Shown here in pieces: positions 55,255 to 64,000 of a stretch of 64,000 bases of DNA. A model generated the notes under the pieces. It worked only from the letters and a program-made list of their open reading frames with translations. It was not told the DNA's origin and did not search any database. How positions within the stretch are numbered: the first letter of the stretch is position 1; every line of letters starts with the position of its first letter. This DNA comes from Magnaporthiopsis rhizophila (lineage: Eukaryota; Ascomycota; Sordariomycetes; Magnaporthales; Magnaporthaceae): contig PYSS01000022.1 in NCBI GenBank assembly GCA_003049465.1, positions 1 through 64,000 of the forward strand, written 5' to 3'. A program made the position numbers and the translations under genes.

Positions 55255-57531
55255 ATGGGAGGCGACATCGACAAGCCCAGGGCCGAAACGGCCAGCGACG
55301 TCGACGTTAAGACGGGGCCGGCGCACCTCGATGCCGAGCAGGAGGCCAACGCCGTCGGATACAGTGACTATGTCGAGGCGTTCAAGCTCAAGGTTTCCGA
55401 CAAGGAGGTGTGTTTTTCTTCCGGCCGCCCGTCGTCCGGCGCTCGTGATCGTTTCTCTAACCAACGCATGCTTCCTATTCACAGATGCGAAGAGTCCGCT
55501 GGAAGATCGACGCCGTGATCCTGCCATGCTTTCTTTTGACCCAGGGGATTCAGTTCATGGACAAGACGTCCTTGAACTACGCCAATCTGTTCGGATACCA
55601 AAAGGCCCTGGGGCTGAAGGGCCAAGAGTTTAACTACCTGTCCGCAAGTACGTCGAGCGACAAGCCTAGCCAAATATAGCCCACTCAGCCCGTCTTTTGT
55701 TTGCTGACGCCGTGTGTGAAACAGTGATCTACGCCGGCTATTTCTTCGGCCAGTACCCGTGTGGCTGGCTTATCGGGCGCTACCAGGCGCAAAAGGTCAT
55801 GGCCATCAGCATTCTGTTTTGGGGCCTGATGGTTATCATCATGACCCAAGCTCGGACTTACTCCAGCGCCCGTGGGTTTAACTGGTCCAGATATCATGGT
55901 CAAATCCTGCGCTAATTCTCTATTATCTATTCCAGTTGCCGTTAGATGTATGCCAACTTGCCTGCCCCTCCAGCCGATACGGAATTTGACTAACGATAAT
56001 GCGCAGTTATAATGGGCGTCTTCGAAGCCGCAGTCACGCCGTGAGTTGCCCCTTGACAATGCCAAGCTAGGGTGTGGTTGGGTTTCTGGCGCTAATATTC
56101 TCGGTCTAGTGGCTTGACTTTGATGACGGGCTTCTGGTACACGAGGCGAGAGATTCCTCTGCGACAGTGCATCTGGTAGTAAGTATTTCCCAGACTGAAA
56201 AACGCTTGTGCCACTGGCATTTGGTTCTAAAACGTATCAACCATTTAGCTCCTCGCTCGGTTGGGGCGGCATTGTAAGTGCCTATCAAAAGCTGTCCGTC
56301 GTTGCTTGGCTAGTTTCCTTTAGTGAACTATTGCTAACCGCAGCCCCAGGTTGGCTCGTATGTGTCTATGGGCGTCAGTCGACTTCCAGAAACCATGAAA
56401 CCAGAACGATGGGAGCTCATTTTTTATATCGTACGTTTCCCAGCTAGCAAAGCATTCCATACAGACTGAAACTGACGGTCCATGGCCATATACCAGTTGG
56501 GAGGCGTCACATGTTTTTGGGCTTTGGTTATCTGGTTCCTCCTTCCAGACTCGCCTTTGAGCGCCAGTTTTCTTAATAAACGCGAGCGCCTGATCGCCGT
56601 TAAACGGGTCGCGGGCAACGAAATGGGTATCAAGAACAAATCCTTCAACAAAAGCCAGGTCAAGCTGGGCTTCCTCGATCCCAAAGCAGTCCTGATATTC
56701 ATTAGCGTCTTTGCAGCGTACGTCCGGCTTACTCCAAACCGCGCCACCGCGCCGCGGACGCTGACTGCCTACCATACAGAGCCATCCCCAACGGCGTCGT
56801 CAACTCCTTCTCGACCGTTATCATCCGAGATATGGGTTTCGACACAACTACAACGACCCAGCTAAAATCGGTCGGGGATGCGGTACAAATTATAGCGCTC
56901 CTTATCGGCGGCACCGTCATCCTCAACGTGCCCAACTCGCGTCTCCTAACGGCGATCGCCGCCAACATTTTATGCACCGTCGCCGCGGCTTGCATGGCGT
57001 ACCTGCCACGCTCCAACACTTGGGGCCGCCTCGTATGCTTTTGGCTGGTCAACTGGCAATCGGTCGGCTTCACCGTCTCGCTGACCACCATCTCATCCAA
57101 TATGGCCGGATACACGCATCGGTCGCTCGCCAGCGCCATGGTTTTGTGAGTAATAGCGATGTTGTGTTTATGATGGGAAACGAGGCTGACAGTTCAACAT
57201 CCAGCTCTGCCTACTGCTGGGGCAATTTCGCGGGCCCATTCGTCGTCAAGCCTGAGGAGGCACCCACGTTTACGACGGCCACCATGGGTCTCCTTGCCGG
57301 CTATGCTATCAAGCTTGGCTGCCACCTGGCCCTCTTAGGTAAGGGCATCCTCCCCTTCGCTTGGGTGGCTTCCGATAATTTCGCCCTTGCTGACCACAAA
57401 CAGCTTACATGTGGATGGTGAACCGGCGTCGCGATCGTGTTTATGGGCCCCCTGACAAGAAGGTCAGCGACGAAGCGGGAATGAGGGACCTGACCGAGTT
57501 TGAGAACAAGAATTTTAGATACGTGCTGTGA
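55255..57531 (+). CDS. Major facilitator permease, Dal5/anion:cation symporter family
   Basis: Twelve exons give 510 residues: 55255-55407, 55485-55647, 55725-55871, 55936-55947, 56007-56040, 56110-56178, 56249-56273, 56350-56430, 56497-56717, 56780-57145, 57205-57338 and 57404-57531. Exon 4 is 12 nt and exon 7 is 25 nt. All junctions are canonical GT-AG and keep phase. The product has the family blocks KIDAVILPCFLLTQGIQFMDK, YFFGQYPCGWLIGRY, GVFEAAVTPGLTLMTGFWY, EIPLRQCIWYSSLGWGG, then LPDSPLSASFLNKRER, and about twelve membrane helices. The family imports organic anions such as allantoate, nicotinate and aromatic acids. It presumably brings in the cluster's substrate. Confidence 0.9.
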
Positions 57532-59416
57532 GCTTCAGGAGCCAGTATGCCGCGTTTGCCCCGGTCATGACAGAAACTTGTTACACACACGGATTTCCCT
57601 TTGCAGTTGCCGTGTTTCCCGACGAGAGACTGCCGATATTTTCGTCGCGAGCGGGAGTACCTCGAGGCGATTCAAGTCGTCTCATACGAATAGAAAGGAA
57701 GTTTTTCGGCAGGTAAATAGAGGCTAAATCATTGCCCCGCCAAACTGCAAGGTAAATCCCTGACAGAATCCCGTCCATCGCCGCCGGGACCTTCCATCTC
57801 AGTACGCCCCCACCTGTAGGTGTCAAAAACAGCTGGAGCCTTCTCACTTGCCTGCCGCTGCTTGAATGTTTCCTGCCAATCGCGGTACGCCGGGCCCAGC
57901 GGCAGTGGCAACCAAGGGGGATTGACACAATTAAATGCAGATGCGAATAGATCCTGCCTTGGCGCATTCGGATCGTGCTATTGGAGGGAGCAGAAGCGCC
58001 AGGAGCACATTTCTCATCTCATCGCAGACGGCTGTTGGACGGTAGGGGAACGCTTGGCTGGGAGCAAAGGGAGCAGAGGCGTCCGTTTTTGGAGGCCAAA
58101 CCCTCCGTTTCCGGGCGCTTTGGATCCCAATTTCTCATATTGCTCCCAGTACCAAAACATATGAGGACCGGATTGAAACTCAGAGATAAAATGGGATTCG
58201 GAATCCTGAGCCTACCACCGCCTTCCGATTTTTCAGCGTTTCCTCTCCCAAAACGGTTTTCTGTTTCCGGACATTTTTGCGCCGTACGCCAATTTATAAC
58301 CACAAACAAACCGCACCTGTTCCTCGATGCCACTGGTCCCCCGCCCGCCATGGAGAGCCGTCACAAGGGCCCTCGCAAGGCCCGCCTTGTTCGAGGGGAG
58401 GGCCTGAGTGGTAAACCCCGTGAAATCCCTGCGAACGAGACCCACCAGAACTGCTTATTTCGCTGTGGCCATCCACGGATACGAACGCCGGCTTTGCCGG
58501 ATTCGCCGGATTTACGTGCGAAAAAAGGTCTTTGGCATATTCCGCAACTATTGCTGCAGCATAGTGCTGCCCCCGTCGTTCTTATGATTCTGCGTAATTT
58601 AACGCACCGCGAATAACGAGGCACGGAAACTCGGTCATGATCCCCGCCGCTGCTAAATATTTTCGACAAGAATAACGCACATAAAACATGGTCCGGCTAT
58701 AAACAAATTTGGGCAGGCCAGTAAATTTAAAAACTCAAATGATATAATTTCCTGCATGGTTGGAAATTTATTATCGTGTGCAGGGTAATTAACAACAATA
58801 AATCTGCTAACACTAGCAAATAGCGGTTGTTTAATATACCGAACCAGGCCATTAATACAGGGATATGTTCGGCTTTAAACCACGATAAAATCCTCGTAAA
58901 ACAGTTGCGAAATAGCCATTTTTTGTATCTTTGCCTTATTTATTTTTCTTTCAGTCGGCTACGGTCGCAACTGCATTTAAAAGCCCGGCTGGAATGATTA
59001 ATAAATATCACCTGGGCGTAACCACACCATCAGGGCTGCAGCGCCACGTTAAATTCTGTATAGCTAAGCCACCGTGGAAAATACAAATTCAGCTTAGGCA
59101 AAAAAGCCTCCTTTGGCCCAAAAAAAAACGGAGAAAATAACACCTTATTCCCCAGCCTGCCCTTAACTTTTGTTACTATAATTCCTCCTCCCACCACCCT
59201 AACATTTCAATTGGATTATATTGCACGCAAAACAGCCTAAGCATTATCCTATTCCAAACTTGATCCTTCAAATATCGCTTTAATCACAAAATGCAAAATA
59301 AGGCCATAATAAAAACAAAATATTAATCAGCTCAAACCGCATCTCCCTTATCTCAACCCTCCGCAATAATAATGCAACTACGGGCCAAAATTAACAGCTT
59401 AATCGAAAATTAGCAG
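57532..59416. other. Intergenic region turning into the AT-rich island
   Basis: Up to about 58600 the composition is normal but no gene is recognised; a short frame starting at 58350 has no known match. From about 58660 the sequence becomes AT-rich with dense stops, consistent with decayed repeats. A 69-codon frame at 58931-59140 has no recognisable similarity. Confidence 0.5.
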
Positions 59417-59855
59417 GTGCCAAATATAAACAACCCCGAGAAACGGAGCAAGCTCCTGAAAAAAACATTTATCAACAATATCTGGCCCGCCGTGCAAAAT
59501 AATTATAAAAGGATAACAAAAAGGTTTAAAATGCTATTGGAAAAAAATCTTATAAACGAAAGCATCCATATTAGGCTCTCCGCACAAATCAAAAAGGTTA
59601 AATCCATCGATAAATCCTTTCGGCAATATAACAATTATCTCGCCAAAAACAAGGGAAAGCGATTCGAAAATTTGAATAATATATTATGCTATATACACAA
59701 TTTAGCTGGGCTAAAAATCGTTATGCTATTCTAAAACCAATTTCCCAAAGCTAAAAAATTTATCGAGCAAACCTTTTCGTAATAAGACGAACCTATTTAT
59801 TTTTTGCCCGATCGCAAAATTGGCCAAAAATGGAAAAAGTTCGAGTTTGGCGCTT
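59417..59855 (+). pseudogene. Relic of a fungal RelA/SpoT-like (nucleotidyltransferase) gene
   Basis: An AT-rich open frame to 59734 reads FINNIWPAVQNNYKRITKRF, then AQIKKVKSIDKSFRQYNNYL and NLNNILCYIHNLAGLKIVMLF. Beyond a stop the same phase continues NQFPKAKKFIEQTFS, two stops, then DEPIYFLPDRKIGQKWKKF until an LTR-like repeat begins at 59856. The arrangement (helical leader, RxKxxDSIxxS, then DIxDLAGxRIVxxFP) is that of fungal RelA/SpoT-domain proteins. The stops are TAA codons, compatible with C-to-T decay of CAA. The rest of the catalytic domain is missing. Identification is from remembered family patterns. Confidence 0.5.
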
Positions 59856-59996
59856 TGTTACAACCACAGCAGGCAGGGGGCAGAAGGGCTGGGGCTAACC
59901 CCCAGCAGGACGCCTTTACCCCGCAATCATGAAGGCCAGGGGCCGAATAACTAAGGCCAAACTGACATAAGGAGTCACGTGGCTACAGGGTGATAC
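59856..59996 (+). mobile_element. Truncated LTR-like repeat, copy C
   Basis: It starts TGTTACAACCACAGC and shares with copy B (61014 onward) the blocks GGCAGGGGGC, GGCTGGGGCTAA, CCTTTACCCCGC and GGCCGAATAACTAAGG over about 105 bp. It ends where the inverted copy A begins. It is less AT-mutated than copies A and B. Confidence 0.6.
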
Positions 59997-60462
59997 TGTT
60001 ACAATCACAGGCCTTCTGCTCCTAGGATAGGGCACCTAGGGGCGGTATTGAGCAGTACTGGGCTGCAAGGTCGCCTTGCACGAGGTTTGGGGGTCTCAGT
60101 AGAACAGTTATCTGTTATTGCTTGCCCAAAGGGGTGCTTTGGAGCTAATTTAGGTTAATTAATGCCGAAGTTTCAGTCAAGGTTTAATCAACACAGTAGG
60201 AAATCCTTCCTTATATACCCAAAACTTCCTTATTATGCCCGTGTTATATTTGCTATGTTTATAGCAAATATATTATTGTGCTATATTTGTTATATTTGTA
60301 ACAAACATATTACTTGTGCTTAGGTAAATATTTAGTTACGTAATTTTCTGTGCTAGTTTGGCCTTAGTTATTTGGCTTTTGGCCTTTATAATTGCGGGGT
60401 AAAAGCGTTCCGTTAGGGTTTAGCCCTAGCCCTTTTGTTTTTTACCTGTTATGATCGTAACA
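59997..60462 (-). mobile_element. Solo LTR-like repeat, copy A (inverted)
   Basis: This 466-bp unit is bounded by TGTTAC (59997) and GTAACA (60462). Its reverse complement aligns along its whole length with copy B: CTTTTACCCCGCA, AAATAACTAAGG, TTTACCTAAGCAC, repeated ATATAACAAATATA words, GGGTATATAAGGAAGGATTT, GGGCAAGCAA, CCAGTACTGCT and AGGCCT near the end. The TATATAAGG is a plausible LTR promoter. Confidence 0.65.
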
Positions 60463-61013
60463 TTAGGTCTCCTTTTTTAGGCTAAATTTTTTTGGCCATA
60501 TTTGCAGCCCTTTTTTTTTGTTAATGGTAAATGCCTTTTTTTTTTACCGATTTTCATCCCCTTTTTTTTTTTCTGATAAAATGTTCGGCAGGGTGCAAAA
60601 ATGTAAGCCGGTATCCTTGATTGTTCGTCGGGATAACCTTTTGGTTTTTATTATTTTATTCCTTTTTATTATACCTTTTTGTTCCAATTATAAAGCCGAT
60701 AGTTTTTTTTAATGTGATGCATTTTTGTGCAACTATTCGCGTTATAACCGATGTATCCGGTTTGAATGTTTTTATTATAACGTTTTGGGCCCGTCCCCCG
60801 AGCACCTTTTTATTTATAGCACCTAATATACCCGTATAAAAAAAAACTAAAAGCTGCAAAAAAAAATATCGGTCAATTAATACAAAAATCAAGCACTTTT
60901 GCAAACAAAAAAAATAATAGCATAAAAAGTTAACCCGTGCAATTTGTTGCAGAATTAGCAGTGTTAAGGAATTGGAATAAGTTAAGCAGAAGGAGGCCGA
61001 AAAGGCGGCTATA
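60463..61013. other. AT-rich decayed sequence between LTR copies
   Basis: T-rich plus strand with stops in all frames. A minus-strand frame at 60656-60904 (82 codons) has no recognised similarity; it may be a fragment of a decayed gene or element. Confidence 0.4.
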
Positions 61014-61531
61014 TGTTACGACCACAGCTGGCAGGGGGCGGAAAGGCTGGGGCTAAACCCCCAGCGAAATACCTTTACCCCGCAGTTGTGCAAGCCATAG
61101 GCCGAATAACTAAGGTCAGGAGGGAGTTACGTAACTAGGCATTTACCTAAGCACGGGTAACATAACTAATATGTTTGTTATATGACATAACAAATATAAC
61201 AGATATAGCACGGTGATATATTTGCTATACGATATAACAAATATAACACGGTGATATATTTGTTATACGATATAACAAATATAGCACGGATATAGTAAAG
61301 AAGATTACGGGTATATAAGGAAGGATTTTTACTGTGCTAGGTAATTTTTAACTAAGGCCTTAGCATTAGTTAACCTAAGTTAGCTTCAAAACAATTCTTT
61401 GGGCAAGCAAAATACAAATAATTATTTTACCAAACCCCTAAATTACGTGCAAAGTAACCTTGCACCCCAGTACTGCTTAACACCACCCCTAAATGTTTTA
61501 TTTTAAAAATAAAAGGCCTATAATTATAATA
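61014..61531 (+). mobile_element. LTR-like repeat, copy B, probable 5' LTR of a Ty3/gypsy element
   Basis: About 518 bp from TGTTACGACCACAGC to a decayed terminus (ATAATTATAATA, matching GTGATTGTAACA of copy A read in reverse). It carries several copies of a 32-34-bp unit around ATATAACAAATATA in its U3-like part (61180-61280) and GGTATATAAGGAAGG near 61310. Gag-like sequence follows directly. Confidence 0.6.
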
Positions 61532-64000
61532 TTTTAACTGATCCTGTTCAGCACCTACCAAAGGTACAAACAGTAAGTAATTATATTAATCGCAATTAAA
61601 AAAATCGAAACCGTTATTATTAATAGCAAAAATTATAACGATCCTGCCACTGCTTTGAAAATTTTCATTAAAAAATTCGAAAAATTTAAAAAATAGCCCA
61701 AAATTATTCCGATTTATAAGTTTTTTACCACAAATAAGTACGATAAAAAAAAAGCAAATTTAAAACCTTTTTTACAAAATGCAAAAGTTATTTTAAGTTT
61801 TATCAGGACAGTTTCCAAAATAATTACCAAAAAATGGCCTATACTGCTATTTGTTTCGACAGCAAAATTAAAAACTGGTTTAAATCTGTATAGGCCGATT
61901 ATTTTAAAAAAAAATAATAAATTAAGCAAATTTACCAAACTAATATTTGCGAATTTCGATAAATTCGGCGAAAAAATTGCCAAAGTGTTTAGGCAAATAA
62001 ATGAGAAAAAAGTGGCCGAAAAAAAATTACTCCAATTATGCTAAAAAGGATTAATATTTATTTATACCGCCAAATTTTAGCAATTAGTTAATAAATTTAA
62101 CTGGATAAAAAATATTAAAATATTTCAGTTTTATCAAAAATTAAAAAATAATATAAAAAATAAATTGGCCAAAAAAAAGCCCAAAAATTTTGTTAATTAT
62201 ATTACCAAAAGCATTTATATTAATAATAAACTATATAAATAATACTTGGAAAAAAAGGTTTAATAACCCCAGCCAGCGCAATAAAATAACAAAACAAACC
62301 AAAAAAAAGCCAAATAGCAATAATTTATTACGCATAGGATATATTTAAAACCCATAAATTTGTTTATAAAAACTATATACCCTTAGCAATAAAAAAAACC
62401 GCACAGGAAACAAAAGCATATCAAATAGCAAAATGCCAAAAACGGAATATGCTTTAAATATAAATAATAGGGGCATATTAAAAAAAACTGTCCCCAAAAA
62501 CAGCAATTAGCAATTATTTAATACATGAACCAAAAAAATAACCTATATCCAAAAATATTATTTAGCTAAATATATTATTTTAATAACGGATATTATATAT
62601 ATAAATTGGATAAAAACGGATCAGGCTGGTACCTTTAATAAAGGCTGGCAGTTATCCAATAAATCGACAGGTCACAATTTTAAAAAAAAAAACCAAAAAT
62701 TAGAAAAAAAAAAGTTCAAAAAAAACAGGGCAATTATATTGGTCTAATAAGGCACCAACAAATTTCGAAAATGAAAAGTTTGCCCGGAACCCCACCACGG
62801 CACTATTGGAAAAATACAATGCATTTTGATAGGTTTTATTAATATTTAAAAGATTATTAACCCAAAAAAAAGTATCGGATATTTCGGTCAAAAATAAAAA
62901 AGGAAACTTTAACCAAAAACTGCTTGGATAAATGCATTTAACCAAAAGGCGAAAAAATAAAAATTTCAAATTAAAAAAGTTTTAGGCATTTGCAAAAAAA
63001 ACCCCAAAAAGCATAAAAAATAGCACATAAATATAATAAGCAAAAAAAAATGTACATTATATTTAAGGATAAAAATAAAGCACCTTACCAAGGGATTTAT
63101 ACCTATATTTATAAAATATTAGCGTATTTATCGCTCGAAATATAGCCCAATAATCCGGAAAAACCCGGAAATCGCAAATTATACTGCAAGATGCCCGTAA
63201 TAAAAAATAATGATCGGTGCCTAAATTAGGGCCGAAATAATTAAACTGTTACTTATCACGGGAAAAATATGCACCAAACACAATATTAAAAAACGATCCA
63301 TTTTTATACCAGCAGAATTATATAATTAGTGGGAATTATAAAAATTTAACGGTAAATAGCCCGGGATATACAAAAATTTTTTGGGCAAAATGTTTATATT
63401 ATGCTTATAATAATTATTTGCCTAAAAAGCTAAAAAACGATTGGTTTTTAATAAAAAACAGCAAAAAACCTCGAGGCCTGCCAAAATAAAAATAGCAATT
63501 GCCCAAATAGCAAATTGTATTACGCAACCGTATTAAAAAAATAATAATATTTACCCCAGCACCCTATTACCCTATAATATATATAGCAAAATTATTGCTG
63601 CATTATATTTGTAAAAAACCAAAATATAAGCTTTATGCCAAAAAAAAGGCCAAAAATTAGCAAATTGGATAATTTTACCCCGGTTACCAGTACAAACCAA
63701 AAAATTAAAATATTTTACCGAAATAAGGGCTTGGTATAAACAAAAAAAAATAAATTAAAAAAATCCTAGCAAAAATTACGGCAAATTATTCATTTTATAT
63801 TAAAAAAATAATTAGGTGGCAAAAATAATAATTAATAGCAATAATCAATTATAAATTTAATAAAAATTATATTATATTAAAAACAATAATAAGGTATAAT
63901 ATACCAATATATCGGAAATAACAGCCATACAGTTTCGGAACCGTGAAAAAAAAACCAGTTATTTATAATAATAAAATAATCGATTCAAAAATAAAACAAT
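61532..64000 (+). mobile_element. Decayed Ty3/gypsy-type retrotransposon interior
   Basis: Extremely AT-rich with stops in every frame. Gag-like blocks remain in plus-strand order: KFYQDSFQNNYQKMAYTA with IKNWF (61800-61890), FANFDKFGEKIAKVFRQINE and AEKKLLQL (61945-62040), YTAKF (near 62080), FQFYQKLKNNIKNKLA (near 62130) and YITKSIYINNKLYK (62198-62239). A degenerate CCHC knuckle (GHIKKNCPQKQQ) lies near 62470-62505. The phase shifts between blocks. I could not identify protease, reverse transcriptase or integrase remnants in 62600-64000, where they should lie. The element runs off the window. Confidence 0.6.

Noticed and set aside
60656..60904. Minus-strand frame in the AT-rich island
   Set aside because: No recognisable similarity; such frames are expected by chance in T-rich DNA with few GC-containing codons.
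1..64000. tRNA or rRNA genes
   Set aside because: I looked for B-box GGTTCGANNCC and cloverleaf context on both strands by eye and saw none; a tRNAscan run would be decisive.
58660..64000. Mitochondrial DNA or telomere as the source of the AT-rich right end
   Set aside because: There are no mitochondrial genes and no TTAGGG arrays; LTR-like ends and gag-like blocks fit decayed retroelements better.

Overview
The window is nuclear DNA of a filamentous ascomycete (Pezizomycotina, most likely Sordariomycetes; I cannot name the species). The evidence is short introns (about 55-160 nt) with CTAAC/CTGAC branch points, a Zn2Cys6 regulator, a Pls1-type tetraspanin, DUF7580 and C2H2 proteins of fungal type, and AT-rich, stop-riddled repeat islands that look like repeat-induced point mutation (RIP). 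Twenty protein genes can be modelled; I placed splice sites by eye for every spliced one.

Left and centre, 1-42.5 kb, is mostly conserved housekeeping sequence: tetraspanin (1518-2257 +), NIPA-type Mg2+ transporter (3739-5648 -), a degenerate orphan protein kinase (7148-8224 -), V-ATPase subunit E (9499-10433 +), a probable Nse6/CANIN Smc5/6 cofactor (10714-12972 -), a divergent pair of a DUF7580 protein and a C2H2 zinc-finger/coiled-coil protein (13891-15984 - and 16402-18965 +) whose ubiquitin-like 3' end is broken, GCN5 acetyltransferase (20053-21399 -), a long gene-free gap, a P4-ATPase flippase (26187-31039 +), an Msc7-like aldehyde dehydrogenase (32480-34505 +), WASP/Las17 (35120-37396 -, with an assembly gap inside a homopolymer intron), a 72-residue protein (38291-38600 -) and the XPF nuclease subunit (39558-42542 +).

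From 43.6 to 57.5 kb lies what looks like a catabolic gene cluster: carboxy-cis,cis-muconate cyclase and an MmgE/PrpD protein sharing one divergent promoter, then a Zn2Cys6 activator, a short-chain dehydrogenase, a dienelactone hydrolase and a 12-exon anion:cation-symporter (Dal5-type) permease. The three promoter regions that drive the five structural genes share a CTCGCCG/CGGCGAG element and contain long inverted repeats of the kind bound by Zn2Cys6 dimers. I infer uptake and degradation of an aromatic or dienelactone-type compound; no ring-cleavage dioxygenase is in the window. Repeat-derived AT-rich islands (42.6-43.4 and 47.5-49.0 kb) flank the cyclase/PrpD pair.

The right end, about 58.6-64.0 kb, is an AT-rich decayed repeat island. 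It holds a relic of a fungal RelA/SpoT-like gene cut by an LTR-like repeat, three related LTR-like sequences in conflicting orientations, and a Ty3/gypsy-type gag relic with a degenerate CCHC knuckle.
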